This document shows positions 49,164 through 58,455 of a stretch of DNA of 64,000 nucleotides, one piece after another; within the stretch, counting starts at the first letter, position 1, and each line of letters begins with the position of its first letter. Source of the stretch: Actinomycetota bacterium (lineage in GTDB: Bacteria; Actinomycetota; Thermoleophilia; Miltoncostaeales; Miltoncostaeaceae). The stretch spans positions 21,975 through 85,974 of the forward strand of contig JACJWX010000013.1 in assembly GCA_020636905.1 (NCBI GenBank), in the 5' to 3' direction. The notes under the pieces were generated by a model. It was given only the letters and a program-made list of their open reading frames with translations. It was not told the DNA's origin and searched no databases. The position numbers and the translations under genes were made by a program.

Positions 49164-50567
49164 TCAGGACCCCGGGGTCGGAGACTGCACGCTGAGTGCG
49201 AGCGCGGGGCCGCTCGGAGAGAGCGATGGCGTGTAGTGCACAGGTTCCGAGCGCGGGCCGTTGCGCTTGGCGACGTACATCGCCATGTCCGCGTCGCGGA
49301 GCAACGCTGCCGGTGAGTCGCTGGTGCCAGGCCAGCCGGCGACTCCGATGGACAGCCCGAGCTGCAGGACGTGGCCATCCAGATCCACCGCGCCCGCGAC
49401 CCCATCCTGGATGGCCCGCGCGATGGTGCCGAGCTCCGTCTGTTCCGCCGTGGGCACGCACACGGCGAACTCGTCCCCGCCCAGGCGGGCCGGGACGACG
49501 CCATCGGGAACAACGCCACGCAGGCGATCAGCAACGATCACCAGCGACCGGTCCCCGTACGCGTGGCCCAGGAGATCGTTGATCGCCTTGAAGCCGTCGA
49601 GGTCGAACAGCAGCACACCCACCGAACCGGCCGAAGCGAACTGCTCGACGGTGCGTTCGAGTCGACGGCGGTTCGCGAGGCCCGTCAGGTCGTCGTGATC
49701 AGCATGGTGCGCGAGCAGATCGCGCTTGCGCTGCAGGGCACGAACGCCCAGTGCGGCGGCCAGCCCGATGAGCAATCCGGCAGCCAGGATTGCGGTCGCG
49801 AGCCACTCCGGGCTCGTGCTCATCCGGCCGCCGACGACCAGCGTGCTCGGGACGCCGCTCAGGTTGATGGTCCGGCTCGTGCTGGGCCCGGTCACCGTGC
49901 CCGAGGGGTCCGTCGATGCCATGAGCAGTGGAGCGACCGCCGCCGGACCAAGGTAGAGCGACGCATCGAGACTGGATTCGCGTCCGAGCGCGCCGGCCAC
50001 CAACTCGGGGACGTTGAACTCGAGCACCGCCGCCCGTCCCGCTGGAAGCGGAGTCGAGAATGCGAGCACGATCGCGCCGTCCGGCCGCGTGCCGCGGATG
50101 GTCGGCAACAGCGGCCGCTCGTCGCCCGAGAGCACGGCACTCCACTGCTCGGTCGTGAGTTGCCCCGAGAGTTCTGACCGGGCGCCGACCGAGGAGGTGA
50201 CGCGCCCCCCATCGCCCGCTCGCTCCGCCACCCAGAATCCGACCCCGTCGACGCCGTCGAGAAAGCTTTCGAGGTCCCGCCGGAGCTCCGCATCCACGCC
50301 GACGCCTTCGGCGCGGGCGACAAGCCGTCGGCACGCGAGCAGGACGCGCGCGTTGGAGTCGACCAGCGATGCCAGTTCATCGGCGCGGGCGTTGAGAAGG
50401 CGGGATTCGCCGGCGCTGGTGACGTGGCGGACGTAGAGCGAACTCCCCAGTCCGAGGCACGCGACCGCGAGAAAGACCACAACGGCGTGGAAGGCTGTGA
50501 AGCGCGAGGTTCTCAGGGTGCACCAGGTCGGGAGCGGTGGCGGAACTCCTCTCGGATATCGACCCAT
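49164..50567 (-). CDS. Diguanylate cyclase-like GGDEF membrane protein (paralog 2)
   Basis: 467 residues from ATG 50567, which has GGGGAGG four bases upstream. One N-terminal helix (about residues 24-45, AVVVFLAVACLGLGSSLYVR), a periplasmic sensor domain with motifs shared by paralog 1 (ARADELASLVDSNARVLLA, GTVTGPSTSRTINLSGVPS), a second helix (about 245-265), and the GGDEF domain with DHDDLTGLANRRRLERTVEQ, FDLDGFKAINDLLGHAYGD and LGGDEFAVC. An active site of the GGDEF type is present, so c-di-GMP synthesis is likely. It and paralog 1 (315 bases away) arose by tandem duplication. Ligand unknown. Confidence 0.92.
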   Translation of the reverse strand: MGRYPRGVPPPLPTWCTLRTSRFTAFHAVVVFLAVACLGLGSSLYVRHVTSAGESRLLNARADELASLVDSNARVLLACRRLVARAEGVGVDAELRRDLESFLDGVDGVGFWVAERAGDGGRVTSSVGARSELSGQLTTEQWSAVLSGDERPLLPTIRGTRPDGAIVLAFSTPLPAGRAAVLEFNVPELVAGALGRESSLDASLYLGPAAVAPLLMASTDPSGTVTGPSTSRTINLSGVPSTLVVGGRMSTSPEWLATAILAAGLLIGLAAALGVRALQRKRDLLAHHADHDDLTGLANRRRLERTVEQFASAGSVGVLLFDLDGFKAINDLLGHAYGDRSLVIVADRLRGVVPDGVVPARLGGDEFAVCVPTAEQTELGTIARAIQDGVAGAVDLDGHVLQLGLSIGVAGWPGTSDSPAALLRDADMAMYVAKRNGPRSEPVHYTPSLSPSGPALALSVQSPTPGS

Positions 50568-50714
50568 GCTCCTCCCCTCAACAGAGCCGAGAGAATCTTC
50601 CTGGATCGTTCGCCCGGTCCCAACCCCGCCGACGCCCATCGAGCCCGCCCCGGGGGGCCGGCAGCGCGATACGCTCGCGACTACCGCCATCCGCGACCCA
50701 TGGACGCTTCCGCC

Positions 50715-51778
50715 ATGCTCATTCGTCATCGACGCCGCGCCGCGCTATGGCTCGTCACGCCCGCGGCGGTGACGGTGTGTTCCACCGCGGGTGGCGGTCT
50801 CTCGGGCCGTCCAGCTCCCGTCGATCACCGGAACCGTTGCCGCTGACGGGATCCGCGGGACCAACCGCGCCGAGGTGATTCACGCGGGTGCGGGCGACGA
50901 CCGGGTGGGCGCGCGTGGTGGCGGAGACGTGGTCTACGGCGATGAGGGCAACGATCGGCTGTCCGGCGAGGCGGGCGGCGATCGGATCTTTGGTGGCCCC
51001 GGCGACGACATCATCCAGGGCGGGCCGGATGGAGATCAGCTCAGCGGAGACGACGGCAACGACCACCTGAACGGTGGAACGGGCATCGACCGGCTGGACG
51101 GCGGACCGGGCGACGACCATCTCGCCGACCGCGGCTACGGCATGCAGCAGTTCCGCGGTGGCACCGGCGACGACACCATCCGCTCGGTCTCGCAGGGCGG
51201 CGACCTCGTGGACTGCGGCCCCGGTGACGACCGGGTCGTCGCCGATCAGGCCGACATCATCGCCCCGAACTGCGAGACCGTGATGCGTATCCCTTCGCGT
51301 ACGGCCTGGGGTTCGCCAGGCCCCGAGTTGGAGGTGCGCGCGCTCAACGGCCACGTCCTCGGCGTCACCCGGAGCATCCAGCTCCAGCCCCCTGTGTTCG
51401 GCGCGCGCGGGCATCAGGGCAGCGGGCCCCCTCTACCTGCTCTGGACCCACGCCGGAAGCGCGTTCTACGGGCAGCGGTTGACCCGCGGCTTCGCCTGCT
51501 GGAACGGCATGGAACCGGGGTTCGGAAGCGGGGTCTGCAGCCTCACCGGACGGAACGGCATGGTGGTGCCGCGACGTATCGCCGGCGTCGGTTACCGCTG
51601 GTTCGTGTTCACGCCGACCAGATACACCACGCTCACGGTCGGCAACCGCAGCTACCGGCTGCAGGACGGCATTGCATCGTTCACGACGCCCTCCAAGGCT
51701 CCCGGCGCGACGGTGGCCCATGACGGCTCCGCGTCGTTCGCTGTGAGGGTGCCGCGGGTGGGATCCGCCCGCCCCTGA
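50715..51778 (+). pseudogene. RTX/hemolysin-type calcium-binding repeat protein, frameshifted
   Basis: The central frame (from GTG 50791 to about 51400) encodes glycine-aspartate repeats of the RTX kind: GAGDDRVGARGGGDVVYGDE, GNDRLSGEAGGDRIFGGPGD, GTGIDRLDGGPGDDHL. An upstream frame from ATG 50715 (MLIRHRRRAALWLVTPAAVT) looks like a signal peptide but is one base out of phase with the repeats. Near GGCGCGCGCGGG (51399-51410) the phase changes again, and the C-terminal domain (AGPLYLLWTHAGSAFYGQRL, CWNGMEPGFG, GVGYRWFVFTPTRYTTLTVG) follows in a third frame, to 51778. Two breaks, so probably a pseudogene, unless sequencing errors are at fault. Confidence 0.7.
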
Positions 51779-51787
51779 CGCAAGCCG

Positions 51788-53974
51788 CTATTCGGCCGAA
51801 CGGATCCGGTCGAAAACGACCTCCGCCACCTCCGGATCGCCCCAGTAACCGGTGTGCCAGCGAACCCCGTCGCCCAGGCCGATGCACCGCTCGGTGCGGA
51901 CGGGATGTTCCGGCCGGTCGCGATCCTGCTGGGTCACGGTGGGGTCCCAGACCCCGTCCTCGCCGGTGCGGTGCCACAGCGCGCGTCCCACGTAGTCGCG
52001 CGCCCGATAGAGGTTCACCCAGCCGAGGGTGACCGGCGCGAACGATGGATTCTGCGTCCGCTCGTACGGGTTGCACACCCAGTCGTACCGGCCCGGGAGC
52101 CGGGCCTCATAGCTCTGCAGGAGCGGGCTGGCCAGGCTCACCAGTCCAATGGGAAGGTCGCCGGACGGTCGCCAGGCCGGCTCACCGAAGGGATCCCCGA
52201 ACAGCGTCCCTGCGGTGATGACGTTGCCCTGGCTGTGGGCCACGATGATGAGCCGGTCGTACGGAATCCGGTCACGGCCGCCGCGCTCGATCTCTCCGAG
52301 CAGCCCGGCGAACCGCGCGGTGATGCGCTGTTTCGGACTGGGCGGCGCCCCGGGAAACGACCGACGCCGCCAGGACGCGACGTCCAGGGCAAGGTCCAGG
52401 CCCTTGACCGTGGCGCTCCTGATCACGCCCAGACCCGGCACCGCCATGGGGAGCGCCCGGTCCAGTCCGAACAGCCCCACCAGGCCGATGACGGCCAGGA
52501 TCATCCAGCGCGAGTCGCGTTCACCCGCCACGGGCCACAGGGTGTCGGGACTCCAGAATCCCGATCCCCACACGACCGCGATCACCGTTCCCAGCGCGAC
52601 TCCGACCGCCAGGAATCCGGTGGCCGCACGTCCGTTGATGGCCGCCAGAATCCGGGTGAGCGCCGTGCCCTCGAACGAGGGCTTTCCCGATGACTGCTGG
52701 GCCGTGACGACCAGCAGGGCCAGCGCGAACAGCGCCAGCACCACGACTCCGGCCTGGACGAATCCCACCAGCGGGTAGGTGAACACGGTCTCACCCCATG
52801 CCCCCAGACTGGTTCGCATGTTGGTGGCGGTGTCGGCCGCCTCGCAGGCGCGCAGCCCCCAGCCGTCGAGGTCCTCACGGACGCAGCGGAGTCCGGACAC
52901 GTCGCCCACCTGGATCGACCCGGCGGCGATCCGCGCCAGCACGCCGACGGTGCCGACCGTGAGCGTGTTCACCAGGCCCATGCCGACGGGTGCCAGGAAG
53001 ATGGTGAGGAGGGCCGTGTGCACCGCCGGGCGGCGCCCCACCCAGGTCTCGCGCCTCCACAGGTACAGCAGACTCAAGAGCGCCAGCGCGCTCAACAGGC
53101 TCAACGCGACCCAGGAGACACGGAATGGGACCACGACGTTCCAGGCGAGGGCGTTCGCCACGGCCGCGAGCGGGCTGGTCTCGGCACGGTGCAGTTCGAC
53201 GAGGTACGGCACGACGCCGAACCCGATGAACACCACCAGCGCGGCGACGCGGGGGTCGGCCGCCGATTCGAGCATCCGGTCGCCCGGACTGCGCCGACCT
53301 CCGGGGTCCACCCGGCCGTATCCCTGGTCGCGCACCCGGGCCCCGATCCACCATGCCAGCCCGGTTCCGCTGGCGGCGAGCGCAAGCTGCGCGGCCACCA
53401 GCAGCTCGTCGGGGGCCGAAGTCCGCTGGGTGAGCAACGCGGTCACCCCGGTGATGCCCACCAGCACCGCCGCCGTGTACGCGATGAGCAATACCGGAAC
53501 GGCGAGCCACCATCCGAACGACTCGAGCGTCGACCGTGCCAGGCGCCCGGCGGTCGGGTGCGGCGGCGTGGCCGAGGACTCGTCGTCCACCATCACCCGT
53601 TCCGAGGTGTTCCAGGTGGGCTTGATGGCCTCCAGGGCAAGCGTCGGCAACTGCAGGATCAGGCCGTAGACCCCCAGCAGCGCGCCGATGAAGCGGTGCG
53701 GGAACCGCGAGAGGTCGGCCCAGCGCATCTCGTAGACGTCCACGAGCGGCGCGTCGTCCCCGTCGATGCGCATCCGGAACCAGGGGCTGCGATACATCTG
53801 GTCCGACCCGCCGGGCTGCGGGGTCAGCAGGTCGTGTCGGTCCGCCGCGATGTGCACGTCGGCACAGGCCGCCAGCGCATCGGTGATCGCCGTGCCGACA
53901 TCACCCGGCTGGTCGTCGCCCACGCCCGGCACCGCCACGACGGCGACACGGCGGGGTGTCCGGGCGGGAGGCAT
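51788..53974 (-). CDS. Alpha/beta hydrolase-like protein split by a large membrane domain
   Basis: 728 residues from ATG 53974. The first part has VAVVAVPGVGDDQPGDVGTA, the glycine-rich oxyanion strand of an alpha/beta hydrolase. Then come about ten helices between residues 90 and 515. The C-terminal part returns to the fold: Ser581 in LIIVAHSQGNVITAGTLF (GxSxG-type nucleophile elbow, AHSQG), and His in VRWHTGYWGDPEVAEVVFD as a likely last catalytic residue. Thus the polytopic region is inserted into a lipase-type fold. I know no named family. TATGCT lies seven bases before ATG 53974; another ATG at 53986 overlaps that hexamer. Confidence 0.7.
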   Translation of the reverse strand: MPPARTPRRVAVVAVPGVGDDQPGDVGTAITDALAACADVHIAADRHDLLTPQPGGSDQMYRSPWFRMRIDGDDAPLVDVYEMRWADLSRFPHRFIGALLGVYGLILQLPTLALEAIKPTWNTSERVMVDDESSATPPHPTAGRLARSTLESFGWWLAVPVLLIAYTAAVLVGITGVTALLTQRTSAPDELLVAAQLALAASGTGLAWWIGARVRDQGYGRVDPGGRRSPGDRMLESAADPRVAALVVFIGFGVVPYLVELHRAETSPLAAVANALAWNVVVPFRVSWVALSLLSALALLSLLYLWRRETWVGRRPAVHTALLTIFLAPVGMGLVNTLTVGTVGVLARIAAGSIQVGDVSGLRCVREDLDGWGLRACEAADTATNMRTSLGAWGETVFTYPLVGFVQAGVVVLALFALALLVVTAQQSSGKPSFEGTALTRILAAINGRAATGFLAVGVALGTVIAVVWGSGFWSPDTLWPVAGERDSRWMILAVIGLVGLFGLDRALPMAVPGLGVIRSATVKGLDLALDVASWRRRSFPGAPPSPKQRITARFAGLLGEIERGGRDRIPYDRLIIVAHSQGNVITAGTLFGDPFGEPAWRPSGDLPIGLVSLASPLLQSYEARLPGRYDWVCNPYERTQNPSFAPVTLGWVNLYRARDYVGRALWHRTGEDGVWDPTVTQQDRDRPEHPVRTERCIGLGDGVRWHTGYWGDPEVAEVVFDRIRSAE

Positions 53975-53981
53975 CGGCGCG

Positions 53982-53987
53982 AGCATA
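53982..53987 (-). promoter_or_regulatory. Putative -10 element of the split hydrolase gene
   Basis: TATGCT on the minus strand, seven bases before ATG 53974; this makes ATG 53986, which lies inside it, an unlikely start. Confidence 0.45.
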
Positions 53988-54058
53988 CGACGGGACTCGG
54001 CCCGTCCACCACCGGTATCCGGAGCTCGCGCCCCGGGGCCCGGCGGCGTCCCGGCGGA

Positions 54059-54343
54059 CTACTCCTCGAAGTCGTCCTCGTCGACCTCGAGCGCCGCCCT
54101 GCGAGTGCGCGGGCGCACGCCGCCCCCGCCGCCGGCGAACATCGCGAAGCCCACCACGCTGCCGACACCCACCACAAGTCCGGCCCAGAATTGCCACGCC
54201 GGCAGCGGATTCTTGACGAAGATGCCGAACAGCATGATCACGGCGATGGCCCCCACAACCGCAAGCGGACGCTGTTGCGGCGGCGCCAGGTGCACGATCC
54301 ATGGAAGGATCAGGGCAATGAGCAGAAGCAGTATCGGAATCAT
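54059..54343 (-). CDS. Three-helix membrane protein of unknown function
   Basis: 94 residues with three hydrophobic helices (about 2-17, IPILLLLIALILPWIV; 28-46, AVVGAIAVIMLFGIFV; 50-70, AWQFWAGLVVGVGSVVGFAM), a Gly-rich bend, an Arg-rich segment and an acidic tail ALEVDEDDFEE. No family known to me. Divergent from the DUF429-like gene. Confidence 0.6.
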   Translation of the reverse strand: MIPILLLLIALILPWIVHLAPPQQRPLAVVGAIAVIMLFGIFVKNPLPAWQFWAGLVVGVGSVVGFAMFAGGGGGVRPRTRRAALEVDEDDFEE

Positions 54344-54417
54344 CGCGACGGGTCCCGACCGGGGGTCGTTGTTTGCAACATAGTGCCAGTCCCGGCCACA
54401 GCGCGAGCGGAAGCCGC

Positions 54418-55203
54418 GTGATCGACCGGTCCGTAGGCCTCCACCTCCAGCAGGGCTTGAGCCTCATCGAGACCCCCCGACCGTCGGTTCTCGCCGAGCT
54501 CGACCTCACCGCGAGGCTGACCCGCCTGGTCGTGCTCGACACCGACGAGGCGATCCTCGACGCCATGGGAGACGGTCAGGGCGTGGTGGCCGTCGACGCT
54601 CCGCTGGCCGTCCCGAACCGTGGCGGACGCCGCGAGTTCGAACAGGTGCTGGCGTGGCTCGACGTCCCCACCTTCCCCACCTCCCGGGCCCGTCTGGAAC
54701 AGCTCCACGGGGGGATCCGTGGCGAACGGCTCGCCCCCGCCCTCGAATCGTGCGGGTGGCGACCGGTCGAGGCGGTTCCGGACTTCGTGCTGCGCCACCT
54801 CATCTGGAGCGGACGACCGGACTCCGCCACCGAACCCGACCTGGCCCGGTTCCGTGCCGGCTGGCTCGAGTGCCGCCCGCCGCGCTACCGGCCGAAAGGC
54901 GCCGGCCGGGCACACCCGGCAGGCATTGCCGAGACGGCCGAATTGCTCGCCCGCGTGGTCGATCTGGGCGACTGGCGCCCCGCCGACTCGCCCGACGACT
55001 GGCAGGCCATCGCCGACGCGGCGGTGCTCGACGCGGTTGCCTGCGCGGTCTCCGCGCACGTCGCGGTCCACGACCCGCGCCGGTCGGTCACGATCGGCAC
55101 GCGTGACCTCGGGGTCGTGGTCAACCCGGCCGGGCCGCATCTGCGTCAGCGGCTGGAGGTGAACCTGGAGCGCCTCAGGGACGAGGGGGCAATCAGCATC
55201 TAG
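54418..55203 (+). CDS. DUF429-like protein
   Basis: 261 residues from GTG 54418. The features of DUF429 are present: an N-terminal strand-turn (VIDRSVGLHLQQG), an acidic strand with a basic-free DxPL (GVVAVDAPLAVPNRGGRREF), and later the C-terminal helical region (IADAAVLDAVACAVSAHVAV, then GTRDLGVVVNPAGPHLRQRL). Members of this family are predicted to be RNase H-like nucleases, but no biochemical role is set. The GTG is chosen because the family pattern begins there; a TTG at 54373 would extend it. Dodecin follows after 83 bases. Confidence 0.65.
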   Translation: MIDRSVGLHLQQGLSLIETPRPSVLAELDLTARLTRLVVLDTDEAILDAMGDGQGVVAVDAPLAVPNRGGRREFEQVLAWLDVPTFPTSRARLEQLHGGIRGERLAPALESCGWRPVEAVPDFVLRHLIWSGRPDSATEPDLARFRAGWLECRPPRYRPKGAGRAHPAGIAETAELLARVVDLGDWRPADSPDDWQAIADAAVLDAVACAVSAHVAVHDPRRSVTIGTRDLGVVVNPAGPHLRQRLEVNLERLRDEGAISI

Positions 55204-55286
55204 ATGTCCGCCGCCGTCTCTCGCACAACGGGCCACCCGTGGTATGCCCGGGGTACGAACCATTCCAACTCATCCGGAGGGGCAAC

Positions 55287-55496
55287 ATGGGCAGCGTCTA
55301 CAAGGTCATCGAGGTTGTCGGCACCGACAGCGCATCGTGGGAAGCCGCGGCGACCACCGCCATCACCACGGCCAGTGAGTCCCTGCGTGACCTGCGGGTC
55401 GCCGAGGTCGTCAGCCAGGACGTCACCATCGGTGATGACGGCAAGCCCGACCAGTTCCGGGTGAAGCTCTCGGTGTCCTTCAAGTTCGAGAAGTGA
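55287..55496 (+). CDS. Dodecin flavin-binding protein
   Basis: 69 residues with the dodecin pattern: YKVIEVVGTDSASWEAAATT, AITTASESLRDLRVAEVVSQ, DVTIGDDGKPDQFRVKLSVS, FKFEK. Dodecin forms a hollow dodecamer that stores flavin (in actinobacteria and others, riboflavin or FMN). ATG 55287 has GGAGGGGC upstream. The Trp of SASWEAA is the flavin-stacking position. Confidence 0.95.
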   Translation: MGSVYKVIEVVGTDSASWEAAATTAITTASESLRDLRVAEVVSQDVTIGDDGKPDQFRVKLSVSFKFEK

Positions 55497-55542
55497 GACG
55501 TCGCCGGGGGCGCGGGCTGACGGCGCCCCGCCCCCGGCACGC

Positions 55543-56178
55543 TCACCGCGGTTCGAGCAGCCAGGCCTGTTCTCGGGCGGGCACCCCTTTCAGCCCGCCG
55601 GCCATCTCGGCGTCGTCGACTCCCCTGATGTCGTACGTGTCGCGGTACCGCGCCCTGACCTCCGCCTCGTCGATGGAGAACGGCGGGCCGGACATCAACG
55701 CCTGGTCGTAGTCCATCGTCACGAGCAGCTGTGGGGCCGTCCCCGTCAGCCGCACGAGGTGGTCGACGTATCGCCCGCGCATCTCCGGAGGGAGCGCCAC
55801 GAACGCCGCCCGGTCATACACCGCGTCGACCGGGCCGAGGGTGTCGGCGGTCAGGTCGAAGATGTCGCCCACATGGACGCGCAGGTCGGGGTCGGTGTGG
55901 TGGAGCACCCGCCCGTCATCGGAGACGGCCGGCTCGACGTCGAGTTCGCGGAAGAGCTCCTCCACGGCCAGCGGGCTCAGCTCGGCTCCCACCACGTGGT
56001 AGCCGTGTCCGAGCAACCAGGCGATGTCACGCGTCTTGCCGCAGAGCGGAACGAACACGCGCGAGCCGGGTGCACACGCCAGTTCGTGAAAGCAGGCGCT
56101 CAGGCGGCGATTCGTCGTGCCCTCGTGAAACGCGATCTGCCCGCGCTGCCAGCGTTCGTGCCAGAACCCGTGCTCCAA
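55543..56178 (-). CDS. tpm: Thiopurine S-methyltransferase (TPMT) family
   Basis: 211 residues from TTG 56178 (MEHGFWHERWQRGQIAFHEG), with GAGGTGAGG upstream. SAM site RVFVPLCGKTRDIAWLLGHG, then the GAELSPLAVEELF and VGDIFDLTADTLGPVDAVYD segments and RAAFVALPPEMRGRYVDHLV. The enzyme methylates sulfur (also selenium or tellurium) compounds. It is 30 bases downstream of the VOC gene on the same strand. Length 211 is normal for bacterial Tpm. Confidence 0.93.
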   Translation of the reverse strand: MEHGFWHERWQRGQIAFHEGTTNRRLSACFHELACAPGSRVFVPLCGKTRDIAWLLGHGYHVVGAELSPLAVEELFRELDVEPAVSDDGRVLHHTDPDLRVHVGDIFDLTADTLGPVDAVYDRAAFVALPPEMRGRYVDHLVRLTGTAPQLLVTMDYDQALMSGPPFSIDEAEVRARYRDTYDIRGVDDAEMAGGLKGVPAREQAWLLEPR

Positions 56179-56208
56179 CGCCTCACCTCGGATGGTTCGT
56201 CGCGCCGC

Positions 56209-56592
56209 TCAGTGCTCGTCGACCGGCGAGCAGAGCGTGATCACGAACTCGTTCGGATCGCGAACATACGCCACGGTCTGCCCCCAGGGCATCTCGGTGG
56301 GCTCCATGACGATTCCCGCCCCGGCTGTGACGGCACGGTCGACGGCCGCGGCGACATCGTCGGTGACGAGGCCGAGTTCGAACGTGGCGCCCTCGGGATT
56401 CGCCGGCCCCGCCGCGACGTGCTGTCCGGCGAAGCTCCGCAGGGCGAACCCCAGCAGCGTCGTTCCGGTGTCCATCTCGACGTACTCGCCGCCCTCAGAC
56501 CGCATCCGCACCCCCAGCCCGAATGCAGCCGCGTAGAAGTCGGCCGTGGCGTTGGTGTCGTCGACGTACAGGATGGTGTAGCCGAATCGCAT
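56209..56592 (-). CDS. VOC family protein (glyoxalase/bleomycin-resistance fold)
   Basis: 127 residues from ATG 56592 (MRFGYTILYVDDTNATADFY). Complete VOC fold with paired beta-alpha-beta-beta-beta units: EYVEMDTGTTLLGFALRSFA, then ATFELGLVTDDVAAAVDRAV, and the terminal VAYVRDPNEFVITLCSPVDE. The metal Glu/His pattern (about EMDTG, and the Glu of DPNEF) is partly kept. Function is not specified by sequence. It is probably cotranscribed with tpm (30-base gap). In contrast to the VOC remnant at 46677-46918, this copy is intact. Confidence 0.85.
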   Translation of the reverse strand: MRFGYTILYVDDTNATADFYAAAFGLGVRMRSEGGEYVEMDTGTTLLGFALRSFAGQHVAAGPANPEGATFELGLVTDDVAAAVDRAVTAGAGIVMEPTEMPWGQTVAYVRDPNEFVITLCSPVDEH

Positions 56593-56910
56593 GAGTTCCC
56601 CCGGGGTCCGCGAACACACGTTCGCGGGTCACGGTAGCGGATCACGCGCCCGGCGGGCCCAATCCGTGTCAGGCCGGGGTCAGAACCCATCGCGGGGCCC
56701 GCGGCCCGGCGCGTGGACCTCGGAGTCCGAGGGTGGCCGGCCGATCCTGCCCTGCCGTCACGGGCGGTGCACCGGGTCGGCGCCAGACGGCGATGTCCGG
56801 CCACATCCTCAACAGGCGGTGATCCAGAGGCGCTCGGTGTGCGTAGGGACGGTCGAGAGGGGGCTTCCGCCCCCCCGGAGCTGTCCGATGCAGCACACGA
56901 AAGGACCGAT
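56593..56910. other. Intergenic region before the DUF4331 gene
   Basis: 318 bases. Contains the hairpin CCGCGAAC-ACAC-GTTCGCGG (near 56608-56627), a GGGGGC-TTCC-GCCCCC stem near 56866, and, on the minus strand at 56669-56692, the end of a small frame RWVLTPA followed by TGA that matches the C terminus of the DUF3891 gene (59786). No gene is supported. Confidence 0.5.
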
Positions 56911-58446
56911 GTGTCTTCCAAACCAAGAAAACGCGCGATCGGCGTTCTCGCCGTCGCGGCGGTCGCCGCGTCCGTCGCGGCGCCGGGGTTCCTGAGCGCG
57001 TCGAGCCACCGCGAGGCACCCGCGATCTCACAGGACCCGACCGCGGACAACACCGACGTGTACGCATTCCGCACGCCGGACGACCCCGCAACCACGTTCG
57101 ACGAGAGCTCAACAGCCACGCTCATCGCCAACTACGTTCCCTTCGAAGAACCGGCCGGCGGCCCCAACTTCCATCGGTTCTCCGACGATGTCCGTTACGA
57201 GATCAGGGTCGACAACACCGGTGAGGGCTGGCCGGACGTTCGCTACGTCTTCCGGTTCAAGACCGAGCAGAAGAACCCGGGAAGCTTCCTCTACAACTCC
57301 GGCAAGGTGGGCTACGACCCGGCCACCAAGTCGTACACCAATCTGAACACCGTTCAGACGTACCGCGTCACGCGGATCGCCCGAGACGGCAAACGGGCCC
57401 GCGCGCACGTGCTGGGAATGGGCCTGCTGACGCCGCCGAACAACGTGGGGCCGGCGTCGACCCCCAACTACGCCACTGAGCTGGTGCCTCCGGCCATCCA
57501 CGATCTCGGCGGTGGTTCCCGGGTGTTCGCGGGACAGCGAGACGACCCGTTCTTCGTCGATCTCGGCGGCGTGTTCGACCTGTTGAGCTTCAGGTCCGAC
57601 CCTCCGGCGGCGTTCAGCGATGGTGGCGTCGATGCGCTCACCGGGTACAACGTCCAGACCATCGCGCTCCAGGTGCCCATCACGGATCTCACCGTCGATG
57701 GCTCGATGCCGACGGACGCCGACGACACCAAGAGCGTGATCGGGGTGTACGCGACCGCCGAGCGACCCACGGTGGTCCTCGGCAAGCGTTCCATCACGGT
57801 GGGCCGGCACAAGCGCACCGTTCACAGTGCCCACCGGGTGTGGCGGCAGGTGTCCCGACTCGGCCAGCCACTGGTCAACGAGGTGCTGATCCCTGTCGGA
57901 CAGAAGGATCGCTGGAACGCGTCCAATCCCAGCGGTGACGCCCGGTTCGAACGGCAGTACACCGAACCGGAACTCGCCGCGGTGGTGAACAAGCTCTACG
58001 ACATCGGTGCGCCGACGACCAATCGTCAGGATCTGAAGGCGATTCTGCTGACCGGTATCCCACCGAAGAATCCGCTGGGAGCCCCCACCACGCAGATCGG
58101 GACGAAGGCGAAGGCCGCAGACCTCCTGCGGCTCAACCTCGCCCCCAAGCCGACACCGTTCGCCGAACAGAACCGGCTCGGTCTGCTGGCAGGACAGGCC
58201 GACGGATACCCCAACGGCCGTCGACTCGTCGATGACACGGTCGACATCGCCGAGCGGGCGGTCGCCGGCGCGCTGGCGGAACCCCTGGGCCTCCCCGCGC
58301 CGAACGGCACCAATGCCGCGCTCGCGGGCCAGCTCGGAGATGGCGTCAACGAGAACGACCAGCCCTTCCTGGACTCGTTCCCGTACGTGGCGACGCCGAT
58401 CAGCGGGTTCGACACCCGTCACGACCGGCCGCCGACCGCGCCGTAG
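56911..58446 (+). CDS. Secreted DUF4331 protein
   Basis: 511 residues from GTG 56911, with AAAGGA six bases upstream. Signal peptide VSSKPRKRAIGVLAVAAVAA, cleavage probably after SVAAPGFLSA. The mature start SSHREAPAISQDPTADNTDV, with YAFRTPDD following, is characteristic of DUF4331, an outer-surface beta-rich family of unknown biochemistry often clustered with TPR proteins. Later motifs: AVQTYRVTRI-like repeats, LTGYNVQTIALQVPITDLTV, and the C-terminal NENDQPFLDSFPYVATPISG. A perfect hairpin lies between it and the following TPR gene. Confidence 0.85.
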   Translation: MSSKPRKRAIGVLAVAAVAASVAAPGFLSASSHREAPAISQDPTADNTDVYAFRTPDDPATTFDESSTATLIANYVPFEEPAGGPNFHRFSDDVRYEIRVDNTGEGWPDVRYVFRFKTEQKNPGSFLYNSGKVGYDPATKSYTNLNTVQTYRVTRIARDGKRARAHVLGMGLLTPPNNVGPASTPNYATELVPPAIHDLGGGSRVFAGQRDDPFFVDLGGVFDLLSFRSDPPAAFSDGGVDALTGYNVQTIALQVPITDLTVDGSMPTDADDTKSVIGVYATAERPTVVLGKRSITVGRHKRTVHSAHRVWRQVSRLGQPLVNEVLIPVGQKDRWNASNPSGDARFERQYTEPELAAVVNKLYDIGAPTTNRQDLKAILLTGIPPKNPLGAPTTQIGTKAKAADLLRLNLAPKPTPFAEQNRLGLLAGQADGYPNGRRLVDDTVDIAERAVAGALAEPLGLPAPNGTNAALAGQLGDGVNENDQPFLDSFPYVATPISGFDTRHDRPPTAP

Positions 58447-58455
58447 TCAGCCCAC

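Noticed and set aside
52779..54421. Plus-strand frames over the split hydrolase gene
   Set aside because: Antisense to a protein with clear helices and hydrolase motifs.
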